Shown piece after piece: positions 54,455 through 64,000 of a stretch of DNA of 64,000 nucleotides. The stretch's first letter is position 1, and each line of letters begins with the position of its first letter. The stretch covers positions 744,001 through 808,000 of the forward strand of contig NZ_QQTY01000001.1 in the NCBI RefSeq assembly GCF_003670115.1, written 5' to 3'. Source of the DNA: Natronorubrum halophilum. Its GTDB lineage: Archaea > Halobacteriota > Halobacteria > Halobacteriales > Natrialbaceae. Below the pieces are notes generated by a model. It was not told where the DNA came from and ran no database searches. It saw only the letters and a program-made list of their open reading frames with translations. Position numbers and translations under genes: made by a program.

Positions 54455-55402
54455 ATGCCCGCTATCACAACGACCGCCCTAACCAAACGGTACGGCGAGG
54501 ACGTTCTCGCGGTCGACGGGTTGAACCTCACCGTCGAAGAAGGCGAAGTCTTCGGCTTTCTCGGCCCGAACGGAGCCGGGAAGTCGACCACGATCAACAT
54601 GCTGCTGGACTTCGTACGTCCCTCCGAGGGGACCGCGACGGTGCTCGGCTTTGACGCACAGACCGACACCGACGAGATCCGCCACCGGATCGGCGTCCTT
54701 CCCGAAGGCGCGAGCGTCTACGATCGACTCACCGCGCGCGAACACCTCCAGTGGGTCATCGACACGAAAGGGGCCGACGACGATCCGGACGAACTCCTCG
54801 AGCGGGTCGGACTCACCAGCGAGAACGGCGACCGAGCCGCCGGCGGCTACTCGAAGGGGATGACCCAGCGCTTGGGATTCGGGATGGCGCTGGTCGGCGA
54901 CCCCGACCTCCTGATTCTGGACGAACCCTCCTCGGGACTCGACCCCACGGGAATGCAGGAGATGCGCGAGATCATCCAACAGGAGGCCGATCGGGGGACG
55001 ACCGTCTTCTTCTCGAGTCACATTCTCGGCGAGGTCGAGGCCGTCTGTGACCGAATCGGTATCATGAACGAGGGGAACCTGGTCGCAACCGGTACGCTCG
55101 ACGACCTGCAGGGCGATCTTGATCTCGGCGCGCCGATCTCGCTGGAGGTCGCGACGGTGCCCGATTCGTTCGCCCTCGAACACCTCGATGGCGTCCGCTC
55201 GGTCAGCGTCGAGGGGACGACGATCACGGCAACCTGCGCCGACCCATCGGTCAAGGTCGACGTCGTCGAACGCGTCGCCGCGGCGACGACCGTCGAGGAC
55301 ATCATCTCCGAGGACACGTCGCTCGAGCAGTTGTTCAACAGCTACACGAACGGCGAGCGGGCGGACGAAGAGAAGGCTCCGGCGCCGGAGGTGACGGCAT
55401 GA
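54455..55402 (+). CDS. ABC transporter ATP-binding protein
   Basis: This 315-residue ATPase has Walker A GPNGAGKST, signature YSKGMTQRL (GYSKGM in place of the LSGG consensus), and Walker B LLILDEPSSGLDP, followed by a C-terminal extension of about 100 residues. It pairs with the permease gene through a 4-nt ATGA overlap and forms a second ABC-2 exporter in the window. ATG 54455 is preferred over an ATG 4 nt earlier in another frame. Confidence 0.93.
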   Translation: MPAITTTALTKRYGEDVLAVDGLNLTVEEGEVFGFLGPNGAGKSTTINMLLDFVRPSEGTATVLGFDAQTDTDEIRHRIGVLPEGASVYDRLTAREHLQWVIDTKGADDDPDELLERVGLTSENGDRAAGGYSKGMTQRLGFGMALVGDPDLLILDEPSSGLDPTGMQEMREIIQQEADRGTTVFFSSHILGEVEAVCDRIGIMNEGNLVATGTLDDLQGDLDLGAPISLEVATVPDSFALEHLDGVRSVSVEGTTITATCADPSVKVDVVERVAAATTVEDIISEDTSLEQLFNSYTNGERADEEKAPAPEVTA

Positions 55403-56226
55403 GCACGCTCGACGTCGCGAGGAAGGATTTCCTCGACGTCCGCCGGGCCAAGATCATCTGGTTCGTCACCGGTCTCTACCTGCTTATCGCGGTGTTGATG
55501 TTCTACTTCGGTCAGAACGGCGTCGAGAATCCAGAGTTCCGGAACGCTCTGGGAGGGTTGACCGGTAACGGTGCGATGATCATCCCGCTCATCGCACTCA
55601 TCACCGCTTATCTGGCCATCGCCGGTGAGCGCGAGTCCGGGAGCATCAAGTATATGCTCTCGATCCCGAACAGCCGACGCGACGTCGTCCTCGGAAAATT
55701 CCTGACCCGCTCGGCCGTCGTCGTCGGCTCGATTCTCGTCGCCTTCGGCATCGGCACGGTTCTCGGTTACCTCTGGTATCCGTCGGTTGACGTCGAGATG
55801 CTCCTCGGGACGCTCGCGTTGACGATCCTGTTTACCCTGACATACGTCTCGATCGCCATCGGTATCTCCGCGGCGACGGCCTCTCGGTCGCGAGCGATGG
55901 GCGGCACGATCGCCTACTTCTTCGTGACGAACGTGCTGGCCCTGTTCGGACTGCTCGGCAATGCGCTCGGCTGGATTTTCAACGACGTCCTCGCCGCCGA
56001 TCTCTCCGCGGGTGTTCTCTCCGTTATCGAGGCACTCGTGAGTCCGATAATCGCGTTCATGGGGGCGCTCGATCTCGTCTTCCCGAATACGACGACGCAA
56101 GCCACGCAGGCAGCGGAGGATCCCTGGTATCTCGAGGGCGAGGTGATGATCGTGATCCTACTGGCGTGGCTGGTCGTCCCGCTCGTGCTCGGCATCTGGC
56201 GATTCGAACGCGCCGATCTGGGCTGA
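55399..56226 (+). CDS. ABC-2 type transporter permease
   Basis: This 275-residue permease has about six transmembrane helices with a short cytosolic N-terminus (MSTLDVARKDFLDVRRAK), a large hydrophobic block after residue 60 and a C-terminal LLAWLVVPLVLGIWRFERADL. The ATG overlaps the end of the ATPase gene. The NosY-like layout with SGSIKYMLSIPNSRRDVVLGK suggests membrane-protein or lipid handling, but the substrate is unknown. Confidence 0.88.
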   Translation: MSTLDVARKDFLDVRRAKIIWFVTGLYLLIAVLMFYFGQNGVENPEFRNALGGLTGNGAMIIPLIALITAYLAIAGERESGSIKYMLSIPNSRRDVVLGKFLTRSAVVVGSILVAFGIGTVLGYLWYPSVDVEMLLGTLALTILFTLTYVSIAIGISAATASRSRAMGGTIAYFFVTNVLALFGLLGNALGWIFNDVLAADLSAGVLSVIEALVSPIIAFMGALDLVFPNTTTQATQAAEDPWYLEGEVMIVILLAWLVVPLVLGIWRFERADLG

Positions 56227-56267
56227 TCGCTGGCCGACGAGTCCACCCCTCGTTCTCGAGCCGTCGC

Positions 56268-57380
56268 TCAGTCGATAACGCCCGTTTTCGTCGCTACCTC
56301 TCGAGCGGCCCGCTCGTCCATCCCGTCGCCCAGAATCGTGTAACGGTCGCGAATCGCGTGGCAGGTCGTCAGCGACTCGATCACGGTCTCGTCGTCGATG
56401 CCGAGTTCGTCGGCGGTCGTCGGCGCGTCGATACTAGCGAGCGCGTCCCTGATATCGCGCCAGATGCCGTCCTCGCCAACGGACCGGCGAAGCCGTCCCG
56501 AGCTTCGACTCGCCACGCTCGTCGAACCGCCGTGGAGGTAGGCGGTCATGATCGAGCCGACGCCGACCTGATGGCCGTGGAGCGCCGCGCCGGGTGCCAG
56601 TCGGTCGAGTTGGTGCGAGAAGAGGTGTTCGGCACCGCTCGCGGGTCGCGAGGAGTCCGCGATGCTCATCGCGACGCCCGACGACATGAGCGCCTTGCTG
56701 ACGATCCAGGCCGACTCCTCGAGACCGGGACGGACGAGATCCGCGTTGTCGACCAGAATCTCGGCGGTCATCTCGGAGAGCGCGGCGGCGTACTCCGAGT
56801 ACTCGACGCTTTTGAGCCGGTTCGCCAGTCGCCAGTCCATCACCGCGGTGTAGTTCGAGATGATGTCGGCACAGCCGGCGGTCGTCAGCTCCCAGGGTGC
56901 CCGAGCGAGCACTTCGGTATCCGCGACGACCGCGAGCGGCGGTTCGGCCGCGACGCTGTGACGGGTGTCGCCGTCCGGCACGGAGCCGCGGTTGCTGATG
57001 ACGCCGTCGTGGCTGGCCGCCGTCGGTACCGAGAGAAAGCCCATGTCGAGGTGGTGGCTCGCCATCTTGGCGATATCGATCGCCTTCCCGCCGCCGATGC
57101 CGACGAGATAGGAGATCTCCTCGGCTTCGGCGGTCTCGATCACGCGTTCGACGGCGTCGAACGTCGCTTTCTCGATCGTCACGACCGCGGGATCGATGCC
57201 TGCAGCCTCGAAATCCGCGGCGATCGGATCCGCGGCGACCTCGCGCGGCGTCGGACTGGTCACGAACAACGGCCGGCCCTGCAGGTGGAGGTCGTCGATG
57301 ACGTCGACGACCTGATCGATGACACCGTGGCCGACAACGACATTTCGCGGCAGCCGAATCCACGTCGACTTTTCGAACAT
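56268..57380 (-). CDS. egsA: sn-glycerol-1-phosphate dehydrogenase
   Basis: This 370-residue enzyme makes sn-glycerol-1-phosphate from dihydroxyacetone phosphate, the first step of archaeal ether lipid synthesis. It has the nucleotide-binding GIGGGKAIDIAK, metal and substrate residues in GCADIISNY, GAEHLFSHQLDR and HGHQVGVG. Length and motifs fit archaeal G1PDH. ATG 57380 is used; a GTG 12 nt upstream is possible. It is upstream-adjacent to the epimerase gene (96-nt gap, same strand). Confidence 0.94.
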   Translation of the reverse strand: MFEKSTWIRLPRNVVVGHGVIDQVVDVIDDLHLQGRPLFVTSPTPREVAADPIAADFEAAGIDPAVVTIEKATFDAVERVIETAEAEEISYLVGIGGGKAIDIAKMASHHLDMGFLSVPTAASHDGVISNRGSVPDGDTRHSVAAEPPLAVVADTEVLARAPWELTTAGCADIISNYTAVMDWRLANRLKSVEYSEYAAALSEMTAEILVDNADLVRPGLEESAWIVSKALMSSGVAMSIADSSRPASGAEHLFSHQLDRLAPGAALHGHQVGVGSIMTAYLHGGSTSVASRSSGRLRRSVGEDGIWRDIRDALASIDAPTTADELGIDDETVIESLTTCHAIRDRYTILGDGMDERAAREVATKTGVID

Positions 57381-57475
57381 AGCTGTTCTCACTCACCCGC
57401 GGGTCATGTGTTTTTCCTGTCGTTCGGACCGAGACGAGATGACGGTCGTCTCCCGGCGGGCCGGCGGATTTCGAG

Positions 57476-58465
57476 TTAGAGCGTCTCTAAAATGCCCAAC
57501 ACCCGCTCTTCGGCCTCCCGCTCCGGGCCGTGTTCGCTCCCGTCGCGGTCGCTCTCGAGGTGGGAGGCGACCGAGCGATCCATCGCCTCCTCGAGCGGCG
57601 TCGACTCCCAGCCCAGGTCGGCGAGTTTCGCCGTCGAGAGGACGTGGGGATACTCCCGGTAGAGCAGGTACTCGTCGAGAGAGATACCGCCCGCCTCGAG
57701 TTCGTGGGGCCCGGCGGTGACGACGTCGATATCGGTACCGAGTTGGGCCGCGATCAGCTCGACCAGCTCCTCGAGCGTCACGAGTCGCCGGTCGCCGACG
57801 TTGTACGCCTCGCCGGCCTCGCCGCGCTCGGCGACGATCCGTAACGCGGCGGCGACGTCCTCGACGTACGCCCGGTGCCAGACGTTCGTCCCGTCGCCGG
57901 GGACGATCACGCGATCGAAGCGGTTCACCCGGTCGATCCACCAGTCCAGTCGCTCGGTGTAATCGTGGGGGCCGTAGACGATACACGGGCGGACGCTCAT
58001 CGCATCGATCCCGTTCTCCGCGGCCGTGAAGACCGCACGGTCGCCCTCGGCCTTCCGATTTCCGTAGGTATCCATCGAGTCGTCGGTGGCCTGGTCGGGC
58101 GTGCAGGGCTCGAGGGATGTCACGCCTTCGCGCTTGGGTATCTCCTCGGAGCCGTAGACCGCGCCGCTCGAGACGTAGACGTACGCCCGGCTGTCGTCGA
58201 AGATCCGCGTCGCGGCGTGTACGTCCTTCGGATGGTAGGCCACGCAGTCGAAGACGGCATCGGGAGCGACCGTCGTCGCAGCCGCCTCGAGCGCCGAGTC
58301 GTTCGTCCGGTCGCCCCCGATGTGGCTGACGCGCTCGTCGGCTTCGAAGGGGTTCTCGCGGGTCCCGCGATTGAAGATCGTCACGTCGTAGCCGTGCTCG
58401 AGCAACTCCTCGACGAGGTGGCGACCGATAAACCGGGTGCCGCCGATAACGAGTGCGCTGTCCAT
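57476..58465 (-). CDS. NAD-dependent epimerase/dehydratase
   Basis: This 329-residue short-chain reductase-like enzyme has GGTRFIGRHL as the dinucleotide loop, a serine in VYVSSGAVYG and the YGNRKAEGD Tyr/Lys pair, so the catalytic set is present. It is of the extended SDR type, probably acting on nucleotide sugars. The ATG at 58465 is chosen at the dinucleotide-binding start; the longer frame is untypical. Confidence 0.87.
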   Translation of the reverse strand: MDSALVIGGTRFIGRHLVEELLEHGYDVTIFNRGTRENPFEADERVSHIGGDRTNDSALEAAATTVAPDAVFDCVAYHPKDVHAATRIFDDSRAYVYVSSGAVYGSEEIPKREGVTSLEPCTPDQATDDSMDTYGNRKAEGDRAVFTAAENGIDAMSVRPCIVYGPHDYTERLDWWIDRVNRFDRVIVPGDGTNVWHRAYVEDVAAALRIVAERGEAGEAYNVGDRRLVTLEELVELIAAQLGTDIDVVTAGPHELEAGGISLDEYLLYREYPHVLSTAKLADLGWESTPLEEAMDRSVASHLESDRDGSEHGPEREAEERVLGILETL

Positions 58466-58669
58466 ACCAACTCGTCGCCGCTCGCGGTAAAAACGTCGGC
58501 GATGGGACTGCACCGAGCGAACGATCACCCTACGAACGCCTTCGCGAACCGACCGTCCGCTCCGCGCTCGACTCCGAACCGTCTCGAGTGCAAGTCGGTC
58601 GCTCGCAGTCGGGAGGGGAGCGGACGCCGGCCACCCCGAATTATCCCCCTCCATCGTGAACAGATACCG

Positions 58670-59284
58670 ATGCCCGATTCAGACACAGATACCGAAGTCA
58701 CAGTCGACCCAGTACTCGGCGACGACGCGATGGACCGGTTTCACGTTCCCGATCTCGAGACCCTCCCCGACGATCTCCGCGACCGAATCGAAGACGAGAC
58801 CGAGCGGGCGGGGTTCACGCCGAACGTCTTCGCCGCGATGGCGTACAGGCCCTCGCACTTTCGGGCCTTCTTCGAGTACCACGACGCGCTCGTCGAAGAC
58901 ACCGCCCTCGAGCGCGAGGAGATCGAGATGATCGTCGTCGCGGTCTCCGGCGTCAACCACTGCTACTACTGCAACGTCGCCCACGGCGCGCTCGTCCGGA
59001 TCTACGCCGACGATCCGACCCTGGCCGACCAACTGGTCGCCAATTACCGGACGGCGGATATCAGCGAGGCCCACCGGACGATGCTCGACGTCGCCGTGAA
59101 ACTGACCGAGCGGCCGACCGAAGTCGAGGAAGGGGATCTCGAGGCGCTTCGGGAAGCCGGCTTCAGCGAGAACGCCATCTGGGACATCGGAGCTGTCACG
59201 GCGTTCTACAACCTGAGTAACCGACTCGCGATGTTTGCCGGAATGCGACCGAACGACGAGTTCCACACGCTCGGTCGATCGTAG
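58670..59284 (+). CDS. AhpD-like peroxidase-related protein
   Basis: This 204-residue protein has the AhpD/carboxymuconolactone-decarboxylase fold with the redox pair in NHCYYCNVAHG (CxxC followed by His) and a C-terminal AVTAFYNLSNRLAMFAG. It belongs to the peroxidase-related enzyme group, likely using the CxxC for peroxide or thiol chemistry. It is divergent from the epimerase gene and convergent with gltB. Confidence 0.88.
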   Translation: MPDSDTDTEVTVDPVLGDDAMDRFHVPDLETLPDDLRDRIEDETERAGFTPNVFAAMAYRPSHFRAFFEYHDALVEDTALEREEIEMIVVAVSGVNHCYYCNVAHGALVRIYADDPTLADQLVANYRTADISEAHRTMLDVAVKLTERPTEVEEGDLEALREAGFSENAIWDIGAVTAFYNLSNRLAMFAGMRPNDEFHTLGRS

Positions 59285-59326
59285 GAATCGAATCCGCAAA
59301 ACGGTCGAATTCGCGCGTCTCCCCGA

Positions 59327-62300
59327 TCAGTCGTCGCTCGCGGCGAAACTGGCCGATTCGGCCGTCGCTTCCGCCTCGGGCGACCCCGGCAGTTCGCTGC
59401 GGACGTCGTCGCTTCCCTGCTCGGTGATCGCCTCGTAGTAGGCTTCGGGCATGACCTTCACGAAGGCCTCGAGCGCGCGCTCCCAGTTCTCTAAGAGGCG
59501 CTCGCCTCGCTCGGAGCCGGTGTAGGCGACGTGATTCTCGACGAGGCGGCGCAGCATCTCCTCGTCTTTCTCCTCGAGTTCGTCGTGGAGCGAGACCATC
59601 CCGGTGTTGGCGCGGTCCTCGAACTCCTCGTCGGGGTCGTAGACGTAGGCGATGCCGCCGGACATGCCGGCCGCGAAGTTCGTGCCCGTCTCGCCGAGGA
59701 CGGCGACGACGCCGCCGGTCATGTACTCACAGCCGTGGTCGCCGACGCCTTCGACGACGGCCTTCGCACTGGAGTTCCGGACGGCGAAGCGCTCGCCGGC
59801 GACGCCGTTGACGTACAGTTCGCCGCCGGTCGCGCCGTAGAGCGCGACGTTGCCGATGGCGATGTTTTCGGTCGGGTCGTAGGTCGCCGTCTCGGGGGTC
59901 CGGACGGTGATCTTGCCGCCCGAGAGCCCCTTCCCGACGTAGTCGTTGGCGCTGCCGTTGAGGTGCATGGAGACGCCGCTGGCGAGGAACGCACCGAAGC
60001 TCTGTCCGGCGGTTCCCTCGAGATCGACGGTGATGGTGTCCTCGGGGAGGCCGGGCTCGCCGTACCGACTGGTGATGCGGTTCGAGAGCATCGCCCCGAC
60101 GGTTCGGTCGACGTTCGTCACGTCGGCCGCGAGCGAGACCGGCTCCTCGGCCTCGATCGCGTCGGCCGCGGCCTCGATGAGATCGCGGTCGAGCTGGTCC
60201 TCGAGTTCGTGATCCTGCTCGCGGATCTTGCGGCGGACGTCGCCGCCTGGATCGGCCAGCACGTCCGAGAGATCGACGTTACGGGCCTTCGGATGGTCGA
60301 CATCGGTTCGCTGCTCGAGCACGTCGACCTGTCCGACCATCTCGTCGACGGTGCGGAAGCCGAGTTCGGCCATGTGCTCGCGCAGTTCCTGGGCGATGAA
60401 CGTCATGTAGTTGATGACGTGTTCCGGCTCGCCCGGGAAGCGCTTTCGCAGGTCCTCTCGCTGGGTGGCGACGCCGACCGGGCAGGTGTTCTTGTGACAC
60501 TGCCGGGCCATCACGCAGCCGCTGGTAACGAGCGAGGCGGTCCCGAAGATGTACTCCTCGGCACCGAGGAGGGCGGCGACGGCGACGTCGCGGCCCGTTT
60601 TCAGCCCGCCGTCGGCGGAGACGCGGATCCGGTCGCGCAGCCCGGTCCGACAGAGCATCTGGTTCGCTTCGGCGAGGCCGAGCTCCCAGGGGAGGCCGGC
60701 GCTTTTGATCGAGGTGCGCGGCGAGGCACCCGTTCCGCCGGAGTGGCCCGAGATGTGGACCACGTCGGCGTTCGCCTTCGCGACGCCGGCGGCGACCGTG
60801 CCGATGCCGGCTTCGGAGACGAGTTTGACGTTGATATCCGCCGCCTCGTTTGCGGCTTTGAGGTCGAAGATCAGCTGCTTCAAGTCCTCGATGGAGTAGA
60901 TGTCGTGGAGCGGCGGCGGGGAGATGAGGCCGACGCCCGGCGTCGACTTGCGGACGTGGGCGATCATCTCGTTGACCTTCTCGCCGGGCAGGTGGCCACC
61001 TTCGCCGGGTTTGGACCCCTGGGCCATCTTGATCTGCAACTCGTCGGCGCTCGAGAGGTACGTCGAGGTGACGCCGAAGCGGCCGCTGGCGACCTGCTTG
61101 ACGTTGCACTCGCGATCGGTGTTGAACCGCTCCGGCGGTTCGCCGCCCTCGCCCGAGTTGGACTTCCCGCCCAGACGGTTCATCGCGATCGAGTTGTTCT
61201 CGTGGGCCTCCGGCGACAGGCTGCCCAGCGACATCGCCGCCGTCGAGAAGCGCTGGACGATATCCTTGATCGGCTCGACCTCCTCGATCGGCACCGGATC
61301 GCGGTCCGAGTCGAACTCGAGCAGACCGCGAAGCGTCTGGAGGTTCCGCTGCTGGTCGTTGATCAGCTCGGCGAACTCCCCGTAGCGCTCGTAGTCGTTC
61401 GATCGGACCGCCTGCTGGAGCGCGCCGACCGTGTCCGGGTTCCACTGGTGGTAGATGCCGTTCGAGCGGTGTTCGAACTCGCCCTGACGATCGAGTTTGG
61501 ACTCCTCCGCTCCGAACGCGGCGTCGTGGCGCTCGCGGACGTCCGCTTCGATCTCTGCGAGGCCGATCCCTTCGGTTCGGTTCTCGGTTCCCTCGAAATA
61601 GGCGTCGACAACCGCGGAGTCGAGGCCGACGGCCTCGAAGATCTGAGCACCCTGATAGCTCTCGACGGTCGAGATTCCCATCTTGGCCATGATCTTCAAC
61701 AGGCCGTCCTCGACGGCACCGACGTAGGCGTCGATGGCGACCTCGGTATCCGCGCCGTCGGGACCGGCGGTGAGATCCTCGATGGTCTGGTAGGCGAGGT
61801 ACGGGTTGATGGCACCGGCACCGTAGCCGACCAGCGTCGCGAAGTGGTGGACGGTCCGCGGGTCGGCGGACTCGACGACGAGTCCGACGTGGTTGCGAAG
61901 CCCGTTCCGCACGAGGTGGTGGTGGACGCCGCCGGTCGCGAGCAGGCTCGGAATCGCCGCCCGATCCTCGTCGACGTTCCGGTCGGAGAGGACGATGATG
62001 TCGTACCCGTCTTCGATCGCCTCGACGGCGTCCTCGCGGACGCGTTCAATCGCCGACTCGAGGTCGGGGCCGTGCTCGTCGCTCGTGAGTTCGTAGGTGA
62101 TGTCGACCGTCGCGGCCGTGATTCCGTTGGCGTCACAGTCGCGGATCGAACCGAGTTCGGCGTCGGTGAGGATCGGCGAGTCGAGGACGAGTTGGCGGGC
62201 GTGCTCGGGCGACTCGTCGAGCAGGTTGCGCTGGAAGCCGAGGCGGCTCTCCATCGAGGTGACCAGTTCCTCGCGGATGTAGTCCAGCGGCGGATTGGTG

Positions 62301-63877
62301 ACCTGTGCGAACAGCTGCTTGAAGTACGAGAACAGCGGTCGGTTGAACTCGGTGAGCACCGACAGCGGCGTGTCGTCGCCCATCGAGCCGACGGGGTCTT
62401 TCCCCTTCTGGGTCATCGGCTCGATCATGTTCTCGAGTTCGTCGTGCGTGTAGCCGAAGGCGGCCTGCTGGTCGCGCAGCCCGGAGACCGCCTGCTGCGG
62501 CGAACTGTCGCCGGTCGTCCGGATATCGTCGAGATGGACCTGTTCCCGGTCGACCCACTCGCCGTAGCGGTCGTCGGTGAGGCCGTCGAAGACCTCGTCG
62601 TCGGGAATAACGCGACCCTCGTTCGGATCGGCGAGGAAGAGCTGTCCGGGCTGGAGTCGGCCTCGTTCCTCGATTTCGTCGGGTTCGGGCTCGAGCGCAC
62701 CGGCCTCGCTGGCCACGATCAGGCGGTTGTCCGTCGTCACGTCGTACCGGCAGGGACGCAGCCCGTTCCGGTCGAGGACGGCCCCGACGCGTTCGCCGTC
62801 GGTCGCGGCGACGAGCGCGGGCCCGTCCCACGGCTCGACGAGGGAGGCGTGGAAGTCGTACCAGTCTTTTCGGTCCTCGTCCATCGCGTCGTCGCCGCGC
62901 CAGGCTTCGGGGACGAGCATCCGCAGCGCGTGCTCTAAGTCCCGTCCGTCCTGCATGAGGAGTTCGAGCGCGTTGTCGACGCTCGCCGTATCCGACTGGT
63001 TCGGGTCGTCGATGATCGGCTTGACCGCCTCGAGATCCTCGAGGACCTCGCTCTCGATGTCGGTTTCGCGGGCGCGCATCCAGTTGATGTTGCCCTGAAT
63101 GGTGTTGAACTCGCCGTTGTGGATGATGTTCCGGTACGGATGGGCGAGGTGCCAGGCACCGAGCGTGTTGGTCGAGAACCGTTCGTGGACCATCGCGAAC
63201 GTCGATTCGATGCGGTCGTCGGTGAGATCCGGATAGTAGGCGGGGACCTGAACGCCCTTGAGCAGGCCCTTGTAGACGAGCGTGTCCGAATCGAGCGAGC
63301 AGACGTAGAACCGCTCCGAGCCGTCGATATCGGCGTCCTCGACCGAATTTTCGAGCGCACGTCGGGCGACGTAGAGGCGTCGGTCGAACGTCTCGCCGTC
63401 GATGTCGGCTTCGGGCGTGACGACGACTTGCCGGACGTCGGGTTCGGAATCGACCGCCGTCGCCCCGAGGCCCTCGTTGTCCGTCGGTACGTCCCGCCAC
63501 TCGAGGGCGTCGAGTCCGTACGTCTCGAGTGATTCCTCGACGATCGAGACGAGTTCCTCGCGTGCCTCGTCGTCCTGCGGGAAAAAGAGCGAGCCGACAG
63601 CGTAGGTATCCGGAAGAGTTGCGTCGAGAACGTCCGCAAAGAATGCGTCGGGCGTCTGGATCATGATGCCCGCGCCGTCGCCGGTGTTCCGTTCCGCGCC
63701 GGTCGTCCCCCGATGTTCGAGATTGCTGAGTAGTTCGAGTCCGTCGGCGACGACGTCGTGACCTCCCTCTCCATCGAGGTCCATAACGACGCCAACACCG
63801 CAGTTCGACCGTTCGTCCGCGGGGTCCGCGAGCCCCCGTGAACGCTCGGTGGATGGTGCTATATGTGGCTGTGACAT
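59327..63877 (-). CDS. gltB: glutamate synthase large subunit
   Basis: This 1516-residue enzyme makes glutamate from 2-oxoglutarate and glutamine. It has an N-terminal class-II amidotransferase with nucleophile Cys26 in NCGVG after a short propeptide, a central domain, the FMN-binding synthase domain and a GXGXG C-terminal domain. Cysteines CVMARQCHKNTCPVGVA bind the 3Fe-4S cluster. Length is normal. A TATA element at about 63897-63904 lies some 24 nt before the start, giving a leaderless mRNA. No gltD partner is in the window; archaeal large subunits may use ferredoxin. Confidence 0.96.
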   Translation of the reverse strand: MSQPHIAPSTERSRGLADPADERSNCGVGVVMDLDGEGGHDVVADGLELLSNLEHRGTTGAERNTGDGAGIMIQTPDAFFADVLDATLPDTYAVGSLFFPQDDEAREELVSIVEESLETYGLDALEWRDVPTDNEGLGATAVDSEPDVRQVVVTPEADIDGETFDRRLYVARRALENSVEDADIDGSERFYVCSLDSDTLVYKGLLKGVQVPAYYPDLTDDRIESTFAMVHERFSTNTLGAWHLAHPYRNIIHNGEFNTIQGNINWMRARETDIESEVLEDLEAVKPIIDDPNQSDTASVDNALELLMQDGRDLEHALRMLVPEAWRGDDAMDEDRKDWYDFHASLVEPWDGPALVAATDGERVGAVLDRNGLRPCRYDVTTDNRLIVASEAGALEPEPDEIEERGRLQPGQLFLADPNEGRVIPDDEVFDGLTDDRYGEWVDREQVHLDDIRTTGDSSPQQAVSGLRDQQAAFGYTHDELENMIEPMTQKGKDPVGSMGDDTPLSVLTEFNRPLFSYFKQLFAQVTNPPLDYIREELVTSMESRLGFQRNLLDESPEHARQLVLDSPILTDAELGSIRDCDANGITAATVDITYELTSDEHGPDLESAIERVREDAVEAIEDGYDIIVLSDRNVDEDRAAIPSLLATGGVHHHLVRNGLRNHVGLVVESADPRTVHHFATLVGYGAGAINPYLAYQTIEDLTAGPDGADTEVAIDAYVGAVEDGLLKIMAKMGISTVESYQGAQIFEAVGLDSAVVDAYFEGTENRTEGIGLAEIEADVRERHDAAFGAEESKLDRQGEFEHRSNGIYHQWNPDTVGALQQAVRSNDYERYGEFAELINDQQRNLQTLRGLLEFDSDRDPVPIEEVEPIKDIVQRFSTAAMSLGSLSPEAHENNSIAMNRLGGKSNSGEGGEPPERFNTDRECNVKQVASGRFGVTSTYLSSADELQIKMAQGSKPGEGGHLPGEKVNEMIAHVRKSTPGVGLISPPPLHDIYSIEDLKQLIFDLKAANEAADINVKLVSEAGIGTVAAGVAKANADVVHISGHSGGTGASPRTSIKSAGLPWELGLAEANQMLCRTGLRDRIRVSADGGLKTGRDVAVAALLGAEEYIFGTASLVTSGCVMARQCHKNTCPVGVATQREDLRKRFPGEPEHVINYMTFIAQELREHMAELGFRTVDEMVGQVDVLEQRTDVDHPKARNVDLSDVLADPGGDVRRKIREQDHELEDQLDRDLIEAAADAIEAEEPVSLAADVTNVDRTVGAMLSNRITSRYGEPGLPEDTITVDLEGTAGQSFGAFLASGVSMHLNGSANDYVGKGLSGGKITVRTPETATYDPTENIAIGNVALYGATGGELYVNGVAGERFAVRNSSAKAVVEGVGDHGCEYMTGGVVAVLGETGTNFAAGMSGGIAYVYDPDEEFEDRANTGMVSLHDELEEKDEEMLRRLVENHVAYTGSERGERLLENWERALEAFVKVMPEAYYEAITEQGSDDVRSELPGSPEAEATAESASFAASDD

Positions 63878-63896
63878 ACCCTCACTAGCGAAAACA

Positions 63897-63940
63897 GGTA
63901 TAAGAGGCTACCCCATAATGACTAAGTGTATTATAGACAC
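63897..63940 (-). promoter_or_regulatory. gltB promoter region with inverted repeat
   Basis: The GGTATAAG on the plus strand (63897-63904; complement CTTATACC) is the likely TATA element of gltB, about 24 nt before its start. Upstream, 63926-63940 reads GTGTATTATAGACAC, an inverted repeat with 4-bp arms GTGT/ACAC around ATTATAG, a possible site for nitrogen-responsive control. The regulator is unknown. Confidence 0.4.
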
Positions 63941-64000
63941 ATATAATCGAATATAAGGTCTATTGCTATCCGCGGTGCGAACGGGTGTACTGGCCGAGAG

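Noticed and set aside
59531-62938. Very long open frame (over 1100 codons) on the plus strand
   Set aside because: It lies wholly antisense to gltB, which has unambiguous catalytic motifs. Long antisense frames are frequent in GC-rich haloarchaeal genes because of third-position bias.

Overview
The window is chromosomal DNA of a halophilic archaeon, most likely of the Natrialbaceae (Natrinema/Haloterrigena/Natronorubrum type). The grounds are high G+C with strong third-position GC bias, very acidic predicted proteins, archaeal core genes (sn-glycerol-1-phosphate dehydrogenase, aRF1, Orc1/Cdc6, L40e, Trm1, Tsr3, family-4 uracil-DNA glycosylase), haloarchaeal families (HalOD1, DUF5786, PRC-barrel and FilR1-type regulators), and many genes whose TATA-like element lies about 25-30 nt before the start codon, as expected for leaderless mRNAs. 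No rRNA, tRNA, CRISPR array or complete insertion sequence was recognised.

Layout. 1-7.5 kb: a four-PAS histidine kinase, a DrrAB-type ABC exporter, an AIM24-like protein, a FilR1-type regulator and an EamA transporter divergent from it, with a palindromic operator candidate between them. 7.6-10.8 kb: a hairpin-rich non-coding tract, two paralogous PRC-barrel proteins and an alpha/beta hydrolase. 11-15.8 kb: a YihY/BrkB membrane protein, a zinc-ribbon protein, Trm1, a class-I glutamine amidotransferase and a SWIM-finger protein. 15.8-18 kb: an orc1/cdc6 gene beside a 1-kb intergenic region with eight direct and one inverted copy of a CCGCTGTATAG-type repeat, which is a very likely replication origin. 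18-24.6 kb: hisH, UDG, DUF99, DUF5786, a metallo-beta-lactamase-fold protein, L40e, Tsr3 and a large Rieske fusion protein. 24.5-32 kb: a MITE-like element, a tiny zinc protein, a rhodanese/persulfide-dioxygenase-type fusion, a SpoIIM-type membrane protein, an MFS carrier, and a desuccinylase-like/threonine-synthase-like pair. 32-38.4 kb: Nudix hydrolase, uridine kinase, ArgS, a lipoprotein, MinD and aRF1. 38.4-46 kb: regulators, TraB-like and HalOD1 proteins, a hexapeptide acyltransferase, a stand-alone nuoCD fusion and a YeiH-type exporter. 46-52 kb: NhaC, a lone trpB, HIT protein, glycosyltransferase and an acidic membrane-anchored protein. 52-64 kb: S9 peptidase, a second ABC-2 exporter, G1P dehydrogenase, NAD-dependent epimerase, AhpD-like enzyme and glutamate synthase (GltB).

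Most genes are single units or short pairs. Clear couplings are the two ABC pairs (4-nt overlaps), DUF5786-DUF99 (4-nt gap) and the desuccinylase/threonine-synthase pair (1-nt gap). The most unusual content is non-coding: the origin repeat array, a 5x20-bp tandem array, a dispersed palindromic element whose terminal repeats supply stop codons of adjacent genes, a cluster of short-loop hairpins, and two short promoter-proximal ORFs that run directly into the start of the next gene.
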